In this document: positions 1 to 13,300 of the stretch, one piece after another | Position numbering within the stretch: position 1 is the first letter of the stretch | Layout: the number at the start of each line of letters is the position of its first letter | NCBI GenBank assembly: GCA_002633005.1 | Contig: NMRA01000062.1 | Location: 64,001-127,500, forward strand | Length of the DNA stretch: 63,500 bases | Direction of reading: 5' to 3' | Source: Phoronis australis | Lineage: Eukaryota > Phoronida > Phoronidae | The notes under the pieces: model-generated | The model's database searches: none | What the model saw: the letters and a program-made list of their open reading frames with translations, nothing else | Told to the model about the DNA's origin: nothing | Translations under genes and position numbers: made by a program

Positions 1-1320
1 TGGCTTGACCTACTGTCACTTCTACAGTGTCTAGCATGCGTAGTGAACGTAGAAAGTTGTAGTTTTTGTGGTGTGTGTGTGTGCATCTTATTACATTTAC
101 CGCGTTATTTTCTGTGTGATTTTGAGAAAAAAATGTTTGATTTTTTGTGAAAATGTTGATATTAGAACTGTTTGTGTGTTGTGTAATGTTGAGTTTATGG
201 TTGGCTTTATTTAGTTGGCTTCACTACCTTGAGCAGAGCCTTCAAACTAAGCATGCAAAGTTACTGTTGAGTCGGCTTTCAGTGGATCTCCTGCTGTACA
301 GACAGCTTGAGCTGTTGATGATAGTTGCAGTGTTTGACTGACCGGAAGGCAGTTTACACTGTACATAATTTATGTCGTTGTTGCAGTCTCTGTTATTATC
401 ACTAAGTTGCTAGTGGAGGCTCAGTATTTACCAGAACTTAAGTTGACTTTTGGGTCAGTTTATGCTTTGTGCTTGGAAAAGTCATGCATGCACTGAACAT
501 TGTGATAGTTACAAGAGAGTGACTGTGTATTCATTTTGTTCAGGGTTTACATATCTTAGATCATTCGAAACATCTCGGGGATTACCGTAGCTCAAAATTT
601 CCCTTCGGAATTGAACATTATTTGTGTGCGCATACTACAGTCATACAGCCAATCGTTCTCGAGTTTGATAGTCACATGACTCTCCCCATAGGCACAAATA
701 ACATCTATCTGGTAAGAAAATATGCCTGAGGTGTTCTGGATGATCCCAGATATATAACCATGGAGTGCCCTCTGTTGTTGACATAGAGGGCAAAAATTTC
801 CCTCACTGGAGGAGGCCAGAGGCAATGTTTTGGTATAGTGCAAGAAGATCCAAAGCAGTGTTTTGTAAAATGGATGGTGTTCAGTCACACCTAGGATTAT
901 AGACTTTTTCTCCCATGGTTTACAATTAATTTTATTGGTCACATAGTCTATTTTGCCACAAGTTTAACAAAACTCATAGAAACTGATAAGATATCACAAT
1001 TTTTTTTTTGAAATCCACTGTATGGAGAACTTGAGATACGGTAAAACCTCACCAATTTCAAAGAAAAATAATTGCAAAAAGTGACCTTCCTTCATTTTTT
1101 GTACACTTGTAGTGTAAGTGCCAAAATTACTCAAAGCGTTGTCTGTTGTGAGCCATGAAGATGACAAAGCATTTGTTTGGTACTAATTAACTTTAACTAA
1201 AAATTAAAACTTTCACTTTTCCACCATATTGTACCCATATTTGATGGACCTGACTGTTGTCATCTGCTGCGTGTCACTTTGTTGTTTTTATCCTCATTGC
1301 TGTATTCTGATTGGTTGTAG
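1..1320 (+). other. Upstream CLASP intron (or 5' flank of first visible exon)
   Basis: No exon of the CLASP N-terminal TOG domains is seen here. The stretch is AT-rich, with a short TG microsatellite near position 66-82, and ends in a usable acceptor (ttggttgtag) at 1320. A 116-codon open frame on the minus strand (592-942) has no recognisable domain and looks like chance. Because the first visible exon begins in phase 2, an upstream coding exon must exist outside the window. Confidence 0.6.
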
Positions 1321-1397
1321 GCGCAGCGGTTATGGACGAGCATCGGCCATGTCGCGGATCAGCAGCAGCAGTCCTCGAACAAACAAAGATAAACCAG
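1321..1397 (+). CDS. CLASP: CLASP exon 1 of window (Ser/Arg linker)
   Basis: Acceptor ttggttgtag, donor CCAG|gtaaga. Encodes RSGYGRASAMSRISSSSPRT, the basic Ser-rich linker after TOG2. Enters in phase 2 and leaves one base, so it joins the next exon in frame. Confidence 0.85.
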
Positions 1398-4300
1398 GTA
1401 AGACCACCTGAGCCAGGTGAGCTGTTTACCTGCCTCACTCCCATACAGTCCTATCTTGAAGTAATCTTTTTCTTTAGTTGATTCCTCACATGTTCAATTT
1501 GTGTCTCAGTGCAGTTTAGTTCACCTAGAAGTAATTACGTTGCCAGTTGTACCAGGGGATGTGAGGGGGGCACAAACTGGGCGTTATCTTGGAGGGTTAG
1601 AGAATACTATAGTGCCTGGGATGAAAGTAATGGAGTACCAGTAGGGTATTGTGTCAAGGAAGGGGCGTCTTTGTTAGGTATTGTCCCCATGGGTTGCTGT
1701 TCTCCGCCTGGTTCCCTGGGCATGGTGTTGGTTTACACCTTTGATGTGTTGTTGCGGCCCCCCCTCCTGTACCCATTATGTGGAAGAGGACCCTCGCATT
1801 TATGCGAGATGTTAAATGTTACCAAAATCTTAAATACTTTCAACGTTCGTTACTTCTGGGCCAGCTACTTCTGAAAAGTAACTTTGTGACCTCTTGGTGA
1901 AATTAATCTTGATAACGTTTTATTTTTAATTACATCACCTGTTATAGTTTGGTCTGTCTGTGTGTGCGTGTCTTGCCTAACTGTGACTTTATTTATACGC
2001 AGCACCTTTCTCCCGTCTGGTGCCGCCACGCCTCGCTACACTGCCTCCGGTTATTTATGCTCGTCCACCACTATTTTTTATTTAAGAACCGTTGTCTGCA
2101 TGGTTGTCGTGCTATCATTCTGTCTTCCATTTTGGATTATAAACCAATAAGAGGTGTGAGATGAGCGAAACAAGCGGTGTCATCGAGTAGCATAACTTGA
2201 TGCAGTGAAGAGTGGTCGCCCCATTCTTGTTGATGTCACGGTAGCGTGTTTTGCAGACGGTCTTTCTGCGGGTAGAATCGCCCGCTCCAGTAGTGCTCAG
2301 GACCTTGCTGGGAAGCCAAGGTCAGCATCTAAGTCGCGGCCATCGGCTGCACGAGTGCCCTCTGGTGTGGGAAATTATAGTTCACTGCGTAAGTAACCAC
2401 ATGGATTAGAGTAGTGAGTACTGACCATACATAATGTACTAAGTGGATAGCCTCGCTAATAGTTATTTTTTGTCGTATTAATAATGTTTTCAAACTCCAA
2501 TATGTGATGTTAAATCAGATATTCCTGATTGCTAGATTTGATTACATGGCACAGGCTAAATATCACAAAGATCAGATGGCAAATGTTTTATGACAATGTT
2601 TCTTTGTTTCTGACCTGTTTCGAGAATACTGAACCTTTCGTGTGGTCCGTTTCCAACGTTTCATTTCTCCCAGTTTTCATCTTTGTTCACTCAGTCTTGT
2701 TTTTGCCTTGATGTGTTTCTCGTGCTTTTGTGTAAAACTGAACAGTGTCGGCAGATCAAGTAGTTGGTCAGGGCCTTCCAGCTTGCGCCTCCTTACCCTC
2801 GCCAATTTCGGTCATTTGTGTCCAAACATTGCAATCAAAAATGACTGCTATAACCAATACTTAATACTGGGACACACATGGCTATACGGTAAATGTTCTC
2901 CTGTTTGGTTCAGTTTCTTAAATTTGGGACACAGAAATTCAAGCAGAATTCAATTTTTGACATTCATCCCATTTCTCAAATTTCAGACGCTGCATTTTTG
3001 TATCGAAAGAGTCTGAAAATAGACTTTGCAGATCATAAAATCGTCAAAAGTAGCCAGCAATGCAAACTTTTCATGCGTCCTCAGAGTGTAACATCGTAAC
3101 TCTTGAATTGGGGATGGTCAATATTGCTTAATTCTAAAATGTGGTATGGCTTCTGACCTTTAGCAAAATGACTCATTGTTCACTGTCCCAAACTGGAGAA
3201 TTTTACTTTAACAACTTGTTTCTGGGGAGAGCCGTCGACCACCATGGAGAGCCCTAGATCATCATTTGAAGTGCCGTAACATTGCTCTTGATTGGTCAGT
3301 TAGTGTGAAGTTGTCGTCCCGCTGACGTGCTTTGTACTGGCTGTTCATGCATGTCCGTCATTTCACAGCTACAGAGGTACACTACACCATGTCCAGAACA
3401 TGGTCGGGATACCAAATTAAGACATCAGGTACAACGTGAGAGATAGCCTAGTGAAAACATGACACCAGCGTTACTTGTAGGATGAAAAACAACGGCTATG
3501 TAAATCTCAATATTATGGTACTATCTGAAACATGGAGTACCATCAGTGCGGAAACGTTTAGTAGCTACAACTAAGTATTTCTTAAAGAATTTGGTCTGCT
3601 TGTTCAGTGTTGTCAGTGTAGCCATAGCCAACAGGTGGGGCTGGTGTCACTTGAGGTTTTCCTATCGCTCAGTTTGTGTGCTGTGATTTTAAGTTGCAAT
3701 AAGCTGGTAATACTATGCTGCTCAATTTGTTGGCTTCCCTTTTGATTACATTTTCTATGTGTCACAGTTGTTGACACATTTCTTCGGCCACATTCAAGAC
3801 CATGTTCTTTTCTTTCTGACAAGCCGCCAAAATTACCATGACAACAATGGCTCTCAATCAAAGTATGGCGAGCTCCAAGAGCAGACGTAAGTGGTTGTAC
3901 GATATTACCAGTTGTTGCATATGACCTCATACAGGGGGGTGACTTGCAGTGTCATCATGTTTAGTTGTCTGCTTATCAGTTGAGTTATGCCTGCTTCAGA
4001 CCCTTCTGTTTTCTCCCACGTTTTCAGCGCGCCAACGCACGTCGTCTGGAGCAAGCGGTAACGCCATCTCTAGCGTGGTGTCTCCCCCCGACCGCAGTCG
4101 GCCGCGGGCCCGGTCGGGAGTGTCACAGTCACAACGTAAGTTGTCCACAACACACGCAGTGCAGACACCAGCTGCAGGCCTTGTCGTCATTCTCTCACTA
4201 GGTGGTGCTGCTATTGTTAAACTTGTCTACAATTTTCAGTTATCTGTCGGTATGATCTCCACTATCTGTAAACTGTCTTAGTGTGTTCAGAATATCTTTG

Positions 4301-7300
4301 AGAATATACCTGTTATCAGGTTCAAGGGTCTGCCTTAAATTGACAGCAGAGGGCAGTATATAAAGAAAACATGTCCGTGTGCATGAACTGTTGAGTTGAG
4401 CATGTTTTTGTTGTGTTCTTGTACTTCCTAATCCGTTGCTGAACACTCCTACCACTCCAACGCTGTCATTGCAAACTATTTTCTGTTGATCGCATGATGG
4501 TGTTGTGAAGCAATATGTGGCCACCATGACAACAGCACAGCTCCGGGGTCCGTCCACCAAAAAGGGTGCTCAAGGCCCACCAAACCTGACTCAGTTTGTC
4601 TGTGTGACAGTATCATCACTCTAATGTGTTTTGTAAGGATAGCAGGGTGTGACTCTCTTTAACGCACACTAGTGTGATGAACAAGTGGCAACTAACTGAC
4701 GAGGAAGTGACTAGGTTTGAGGAGAACTACTGCTTGGTCTGTTTTGCAATATTTTACTAACTCTGACTGGCATTTTGAACCTCTTGGTTGATTTTTATAC
4801 AAAACGAAATTAACGGAAATAGCACCTCACACTATGAAAGCACCGTGTGCCTGATGCGCTTTACTACCTGTGGTGTCGAGTTGAAGGGTAAGTTGTTATG
4901 TTCCTGGCTGGGACTGCAAATTGGCAATTGTCAGAGTGAGAGAACTAAACTGACATGACTGACTGAACACTCTTACTGCTTGACACTCAGGTTTGAAAAA
5001 AATTGTCGTTTTTATAAATTTGTTTTTATAGAAAAGTTCATTATGTCCCATAGAAGGTACTGACCAAAAATGTCTACGCAAATGCTTAAAATTTACCTTG
5101 ACATGTTTTTATTAGGTGTAAAAAGTTGCAGTAAAAACCCTTGCCTTCCAGACTTGACGATTACTGTTCGATATTTTCGAAGGGTCAAGTCGTCTAGTTG
5201 CCTGCCAGTATCTTTAGTACACATATATGCATTCAGTCTCTTTGGTACCTTTGTCTCTCCATACGTCATTGGTTGTCATCACAGGTAATGTATTTGACTC
5301 TGTCACGTGACCCTTATTCTAGCCGGCAGTCGATCGAGCTCACCCTCGTCACGGTACGGCTACATCACACGTATTCCCGCACCGGCCACGCCTGGCACCC
5401 CCAGTCAAGGACGTCGACGGTCGGGCATACCTCGGAGCCAGGGGGCCAGCAGAGACGCCAGCCCCAACAGGACAGGTGAGTGTGTTCATTGGAACTTTAG
5501 AGGAGTACTGAGTCAGTAGAATGGCATTACAATCTACTGTTCTCTGTAACTACCGTTCTTGACAAAGCATCGTGTTTGTCTACAAAAGCAAAGTGCGGTT
5601 TTGGTGTGGAAGGATTTTTGACCATGTGTCAAATCCAACTGCAAACTCCTTCTGTTCTCGACTATGGTTTCTAAACCCCTGACCTGGGGACTTGGTGATT
5701 TAGTATGTAAATTTTTGGTATTGTGTGTCACTTTCATATACGACGTTGTCCTTGCAGGTCGAGACAGGCGGCTGAGTGGATCTGGCCGGCTTCACCCACA
5801 GAGAATGGGTATGTGGACGGGTTGAGTCAGTGGGGCTGTGGAATGTTCTTTTGTTTGATAAGGGGCTGTCTCACAACTTAAGGATTTGCTGATGGACTTC
5901 AGCTGTGCCTGACCCAGGGCACAAACCGATGGTCAATGGATGTACCTGTGAATGTTACCCAGTCGACTGTTTTTATTTTTTTACGACATACCTTTTGTGG
6001 ATGTGGATAAACACCTTTTCTGTTGTCTGTCAATATTTAATTGTGTAGTTTGTCGTTCTAACAAATTAATAATAACCGTGAATCTGTTCATTCGATGAAA
6101 CTTAATTTTGCCTGCATTTCCAACAGGTGCCCCACAACGCGTTCTGGGGACGGGGAAAGAGGCAGAACAGTTTTTGGCAGACGCACTGGTGAGTGATATG
6201 TCCACCAGGTGGCAGGTTAAGTCTTGCTCGTGTCGGGTGGAGTATAGACCTTACATGTTGAGGATACACAGTTGTTGCTCTTAATGCTATTTTTTCTTTG
6301 AATTCTAAGTCATAAGTTGTTGTGAGTCATAGTGGATGTTAAAGATGGTTTTTCAGACTTTCTAAATGACAGTTAATTCAAATTTATGTTGATGTGAAAA
6401 TCAGCTTTAATGTAAATGAGACTGAGAGGTTAGTCTTAAACACCACAATGTGTTTAAACATGCAAAGTGCTCAACATCCTGTTTGGACTGTGAAAATACC
6501 AACAGAGGTCTTCGCTTCAAATAAACACTCCATTTGCTTTCTGTAAACTGTAATATTACTTCATGAACAGAGATGTGAGGTGGTGTTGTTATCATCCAAC
6601 TTTCTCATTTCCTTGTCCAGAAATCTGGTCAGATGATGCGTCGTCGCTACGAGTACGATAGTGATGACGCTGCCAGTGAGACCTCCAGTATCTGCTCAGA
6701 GAGGTCATACGGCTCGGCGTTTGGACGTACATCTGAGGTGAGTCACCTGCGATGACACTACAGGTGTCTGCCACCTGGCAAAGTTACCTTAGGGATCTCG
6801 GCATGACACTATACCTGGTGGTTAGTCCCAAGCGTTGACTTGTTGCTTTCTCATGAGTCATTTCAAAAGTTTGTTTGGAATTCTGGTCGTTCATATTTGC
6901 ACAGTTTTTAGTCGAGCTTGTTATAACAAAACTAACTCTTTTCTGAACTGCAGAATCGGTTCCAGCTGTCTGCCAATTCATTTTCATTCACCAATCATTT
7001 CCCTTTCTTGTCTTTATGGGCAGATTGAATATTAGAGATTATACTTGAAGGACCAGTCAACAGGTAAACCATCCTTCAGTTGATGGGATCTAATTTGGTC
7101 ACAGAGTACCGCCACATCTGTTAATGTCATGTATATTCAAACTGAGAGACTAAATGGGAGGGTGGACATTGAACCAAGTTCAAGCATTCAAAAAGGTGCC
7201 TTTTGATTGGATGGACTTGACGTTTACCCAGATATGGGTGTTTAAAAACAAACCTTTGAAGTGACTGTTCTGGAGGTTCACCTGAACGTACAACTCTTTT

Positions 7301-10300
7301 TAATGGCGTGAATGTTCCATTTTTATCAGGACATCCTGTACAAGAATGGGAATGAACAGTCAGCATATTTGAACTATTTATTAATCAGAGGATAAATGAT
7401 TTCTTGTGTTTTGAGATCTACTAATCAGCACAGTTCTGTAGCAAGTGTCCTGTCTGTATGCCTATAACAGTGTCAGTGTCACCAGGACTCTATAGCCATG
7501 ACCAGTACTTACCAACCTTTTGGCATGGTTTGCGGAATGTGCACATGAGTTTATTAGGCCCGTTTGTAGTTAGTCGCAGTTGATCACATTAGCCTAGCTC
7601 TTTAACACTCTACTCACCTGCTGCACTTATCTGTCCACCCATTTACCTATAGTTAAAGTCACGTCACATCGATACCAAGGCTCTCTCCTGCCCCACGCTA
7701 CACGACCAGGTAATGCGTATGGCGCCTTCTACTGGAGCAGAGTCGAGACTGAGTGATAAATTAGGTGTCTGATTATGTGTATGTGTTGGAGAATGTGTTT
7801 TTATTTAAAGCACCAGGCAGCGCCGTTTCTGGGATCTAATTAAAAGTGAAAAAGAACGATTTTGCATTGAAGTATCCGATGGCAGAAACAGTGATTTAAT
7901 TCCATTCAATGTCTTGAACAAGGGTGGGTAATTTGTACTGCTAACTTGGTTTTTTTAAAGACCTTGAAAAAGTGTTCCACCGAATAACAAAACTGATGTG
8001 ACTATGAAGTTGTGCTGGAACACTTTTTTCTTGACGGTTTTGTTTTATTCGAATGTTTGCTGCTCACATACACGAGTGGTAGGCTATACAACCAGTCAGG
8101 TCAACCAAAACAAACAGGGCGCTGCATGAGGCAAAATCTTCCTAAGTGTGAAATACAATGTGTCTCGACCTGCAGATGTAGGCCTGATGTACACTGCATT
8201 GCACGGAGATGTCACTGCAACTATGGGGACTCTGCACTCTGCTTTATTAATGAACACATTATGTCAAATGCTTTGAATGCTTTTTGTCAAATTTACTTGA
8301 TTTTTTTTCAGTTTTGCCTATGCTGCTTTGTTGTCTCTTGTTTAAACATTTGATCTCTTAGAATGCTGTCTCACTTTGGATGATATGCTTTGGCTTTATA
8401 ACCCACTAAAATGTGTGGCCTGATGGATATGTTGACTTTAGTGTTTATTTCCTCCTTGCTTGAGTGTCTCGCATGAGGCCCTTTATTGGCCGTCACTAAT
8501 TTGCCATCTATTGTGTGTTTTGTTTTTACCAGCACGAGAGAAAAGCTCGCCCTAGCAAGGTACGCTGTTGTCGTGTAGATCGTCTATCTTCTTAGTGTTC
8601 TCCATCTTCATATGATTTGCCACCTTTACCTTTGTAGATCTTAGAAGTGCCTTTGATGTTGTTTTTCGGTTATTGTGTTATGGACTTGATCTCTGGTTTT
8701 GATCTCTTAGTTTGACTTGTAGTGTTCTGTGCATGTATAGGTGATAAATACTCTTCTGTCTCGCTACAAAATGTCTCGTTTCCATGAAATCCTTGATAGT
8801 TGTAAATACATTAAATAAAATAGCAACGCTGTATATTCGTAGTCGTGTGTTTGGTCAGGCAGTGTTCTGTAGTCAGGTGCTCTTGGCCATTTGTGTTGTT
8901 CCTTTACCTGTCAAAGTGCGTTTCAGTTTGGGTAGAAAAGTTTGTGCCCACTTTTATCCAGTGTTTCTTAGAATGAATTGAAGATGTTTGTTCCTTTTGA
9001 GGTACTGCGATATTAGGCAATCTTTGTAATGTTTGGTCTGTTGAACACTTTGAACCTTATTACAGAATTCCATTTTATCTACGATAAATAAGATTGACGC
9101 TCATAGTTGATGGCCTCCTATGACCTAGATTTTGGTGTCTCCTAAGCTGACCAATATGTCTAGTTGTTTCAGTGTGTCCAGTGGTGTGCCACGTTCACAC
9201 AAAGCCATGCAAGTGATGGTGTACGCGTAAATCCTGCCTTGATTGAGGACAATCTCTTCAATTTCAGACATCAACAATGACAAACTGAATCCATTTCCGT
9301 AACATTTGATACAATTAACCTTGGTGACCAGATATTCTCACCTGTTGCGCAACTCCGACATGGCCCTTAACTTTTTGAGAATTTCAAATTTTTTCACTGC
9401 CCGAAGTTTGGAAATTGCTACTATTCTCCCCTTAGTTTCCTCCTGAAGTCAGGCAACAGTATCACGTGATATTTTTATTTCGTGACGCCTTACCATACTC
9501 TGGCATGACATTTGGCAGTGGTTTTCTTTACAGGAAGTTCAAGACATCCTGGTCAACATGTCCAGTTCGTCGTGGTCTGACAGGAAAGAGGGGCTGTTGT
9601 CCTTACAGAATCTGTTCGCCTGTAACCGCTGCCTCAAGTAAGCAAACTGGCGTGTTACATTTTAACAACCCACTAGTGTACATTTCTCAGTGTAATCGCT
9701 TAAACGTTAAAGCACCAAACCTTAATGGCAACATTCCTCAAGTGCTAACTGTTCAGATTATTGTCTAAGAACATTCTGACCTTGTGGTTACAGCCGTACA
9801 GAGCTGAAGAAGGTGACTGACATGTTCACTCGTATGTTCCACGACCCTCATGGCAAGGTCTTCACCATCTTCTTGGACACACTCATGGACTGTATCATTG
9901 TTCACAAGGCTGAGATGCATGATTGGTTGTTTGTACTGATGACACGCCTCATACAGAAGATGGGCGTGGACATGTTGGGCTCTGTGCAGGGCAAGGTGCT
10001 GCGAGCCATGGAGTGTGTCAGGTGAGAGGGGGAGGGACTTGAGTGAGAAATGGGAGGGACTTGGTGAGAGGAGGAGAAGCTTGGCTGAGAGGGGTGGGGC
10101 TGTGTGGGCCTTGAGTGAGAGAGGGAGGTGCTTGGGTGGAGGGGGTGGGCATGGGTGAGATTGCAGGGTCTTGGGTGATAGGGGAGGCACTTGGATGAGA
10201 GTGGGAGATACTTGGCTGGGTATGGATGAAAGAGGAGAGACTTGGGTGAATGGGAAAAGTGTTGCGTTAGAAGGAAGGGGTTGGATGAGAGGAGGGCACG

Positions 10301-13300
10301 GTGTGGGTGAGAGGGGCGCGGTTGTGTGAGAGGGGTGGAAGATTGTTCAGAGGAGGCTGGGTTGGCTGAGAGGAGTTGAAGATGGGGTGAGAGGGGTTAG
10401 GCATGGGGTGAGTGGGGTTGGGCATGGGGTGAGAGGGGTTGGGCATGGGGTGAGAGGGGTTGGACATGGATTTAGAAGGGGTTCAACTGGGGCTTTTGAA
10501 ATCTGTCTCTATGGTGTTAACTTGGTGCATGGTTTGTCAAGGTGTCCTATTGATTGTTTAGAGTGTAATGGACAAATTATGCATAGTCCCGTGCAGAGGT
10601 ACATGTTACTTAGATCTTCAGAACGTAGTATGTATTGTTGATAGTCCTCTGTGAAGCTCTTGTAGCTTACATAACCTACAACTATCAGCCATTAGTATCC
10701 TCATAGGTGTTACAGATTTTTTACAAGGTAAAATACACATACATTTCCCTGTCTAAGCTGATAGTTGGTGATCATATCAGGTTGCAATGTGAAATGACGT
10801 GTCTGTTGCACAGTGTGCTCTGTTGTTGTCTTGTATTCAAGCTAACCATGACTTTACAGAGAGAATTTTGCCAAAGATCAACAGTTCATCACCCTGACTA
10901 AGTTTATCACAGACCAGACACAGACACCTAACCTCAAGGTATGTACACACTCTTCAGTCCCCCAGGCCGTAACCGCCAATTCCCACCCCACTCTAGTTCC
11001 AGTACCCCGTGACATTTATCTGCTTTGTATTATGTATTATGCAAACACGTTGTCATGGGAACCTGGCATCTGATGCTTTCATTGTTTCCTGTTCAAAACT
11101 CCTGATGGCTTTACAGTGTGTTTATATATCCCTTGTAAAAGTACTGTTGACTTCACCCATTCCCATGGTATTCCTACTTAAGCAAAGATTGCCTGTAAAG
11201 TTCATATCTATTCCTACTATAAGAATAATTTTTTTCTCCTTCTTTTCCTTTCTAGATCAAGGTAAATTGTTTTTGTTACTCGCCTGCCTTTTTTGTTGGT
11301 TGCGTTCTGTCGTCTCTCGTTTATCTCTTAGCAAAACTATCTTCTGTTGTTGTTGTCATTTTAGGCTGTTCGATGAAATTGAAGTTTTGTTAGCAGCTAA
11401 ATAACATAAGTTTGAATTAATGTGCATGCTTCTACTAATAAGGCAGTGCTGTAGTTTGACTGTAATTTCTAGTTGGACTAGTTCAATGCTTGCTTAGTAA
11501 AACAAAGATTTGTAGTATTCAGTCAAGGGCGAGCAATTATTTTCCATTGGTTTCTGCTGTGCTTTGCCGTAATTGCTGAAATTTGATCGGATGCTCAGCT
11601 CAATTGCTGAAATTTAATGGAGGCCCAGCTCGATTATCCTCCATCTGATTGTCAGAGTGTGTTGTCGTTTCTTAGTAGATAGATTCAATGGCTGCATGCT
11701 ATGCTTGGCAGTTAATTGCTGAAACCTGATTGGCTGGCCGCCTTTGTAACCCTGCATCTGATTGGGCGGCTGTGTTGTTCTCACTTTAGACCTCCAGCAA
11801 TAGGCGGTCCTCTTTTGGCCAGCTGTCCACCCTCAAGCCTGACACCATCAACATTAAGGTATCAGCTGGCACAGGAGAGTCATGTACGCGCATGTGACCC
11901 TCGTACTCGCTTTATATGCTGTGTGGCCCTCATTCCTCTACGCTTCGTAGACTCACCTGCCATTTGCTGACTGCATACTAATTTAATTAGACTGACTGTG
12001 TGTAGTTAGTTGGTTAACAGTGTCACCTTCCGTTTCTAACTTTGGTCAAACACTTAATTCTTCAAGTTGGACTGTTGCTCTTCAAGGGTATGTCAATAAC
12101 GCCTCTCAGTCATTAGTTACACGGTGGTGATTAAGATTCACTTTTTTGGTGCCATACCTTCAGAATAACGTTATTGTGGAGGGCTGAAAGATCTGGAACC
12201 AAAATGATGAGTCTTGATCACCCTTTGTTTACATTTGGTCAATTGTGTCACATCAAGGTGTTCTTTAAATAGACACAGTTTTATTGTGTGGTTTTCCATT
12301 AGAAGTGTGTGTGTGCGTTACATTTTTGATTGTTACTTCAGGCCTGATAGTAGTAGTAGTAGTGGTAGTAGTAGTAGTAGTCACACTGAGATTCTTTAGA
12401 AACACTTTTTCATTACTCACTGCCTCACACACTCAGATTCTTGTTGAGAAACACTTTCTCGTTACTCACTGCCTCACACGCTCAGATTTTTATTGAAAAA
12501 CACTTTCTCATTACTCACTGCCTCACACACTCAGATTCTTATTGAAAAACATTTTCTCATTACTCACTGCCTCACACACTCAGATTCTTGTTGAGAAACA
12601 CTTTCTCGTTACTCACTGCCTCACTCACTTAGATTCTTGTTGAGAAACACTTTCTCATTACTCACTGCCTCACACACTCAGATTCTTGTTAATAAACACT
12701 TTCTCATAACTCACTGCCTCACTCACTCAGATTCTTTTTGATAAGTGCTTTCTCATTATTCCCTGCCTCACACTCAGATTCTTGTTGATAAACACGCTCT
12801 CATTACTCTCTGCCTCACACGTAATACTCGTTTACACAAAGACACAAATTAAGTAAAATCGCTGTAAACTTGCCTTCTATCTAATACACTAACTTCTAAT
12901 GCAGGCCACTTAACGTTATATAACTGTTCTCAAATTGCTCCTTACTCAGATAACAAGTGATCTGTTTTGCTAACCACGGACAATTGATTCTTTCTTGAAT
13001 TCAGGTTCAACAAGTTGTCTTGGCCCAGTTTGTCATGCATTCAGCATGGTTTCAAACAATACCAAGCTTTGCATTTCTTGATCTTACTTCTTGTCTGAGT
13101 AAGGCTCGAGTTCAGACCACTTTTGTAACAGTAAGTAGCCCAAGTCATAAGTCAGTTTCTTTACACTATAGCAGCTTGGTGTCGCCATCCTGGTAGTGGT
13201 AGTTTTAGCTTCTCATTTTGTGGTCTTCATCAATTGTTTCTCTGTAATATGGCACAGCTCTGTGATATTACAGTGCTGTGCTTGATTGTGATAGTTTGTG

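Larger units (their letters stand above)
6738..9533 (+). other. CLASP introns between exons 7 and 8, with two optional exons
   Basis: Apart from the candidate exons at 7653-7709 and 8533-8559, this 2.8-kb stretch is AT-rich intron without recognised repeats or RNA genes. A short stretch at about 7325-7362 shares the words aggacatcctg and gaatgaacagtcagca with 39.9-40.2 kb, a hint of a dispersed repeat. Confidence 0.5.

Noticed and set aside
592-942. 116-codon minus-strand open frame with a CPLC word
   Set aside because: No domain, no splice partners, and open frames of this size are expected by chance at this length and composition.
1995-2047. Possible small CLASP exon (acceptor acgcag before APFSRLVPPRLATLPP)
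   Set aside because: The donor would be gttatt and the phase does not match the following exon.
2642-3016. 124-codon + frame with RSSSWSGPSSLR resembling CLASP linker
   Set aside because: Acceptor-like acag is present but no acceptable donor closes an exon in the right phase.
3613-3930. 105-codon minus-strand frame within a CLASP intron
   Set aside because: No domain or splice context; treated as chance.
9765-10190. 141-codon minus-strand open frame rich in Pro/Ser/Leu
   Set aside because: It is the reverse complement of CLASP exon 9 and the adjoining G-rich minisatellite; the low-complexity composition comes from the repeat.
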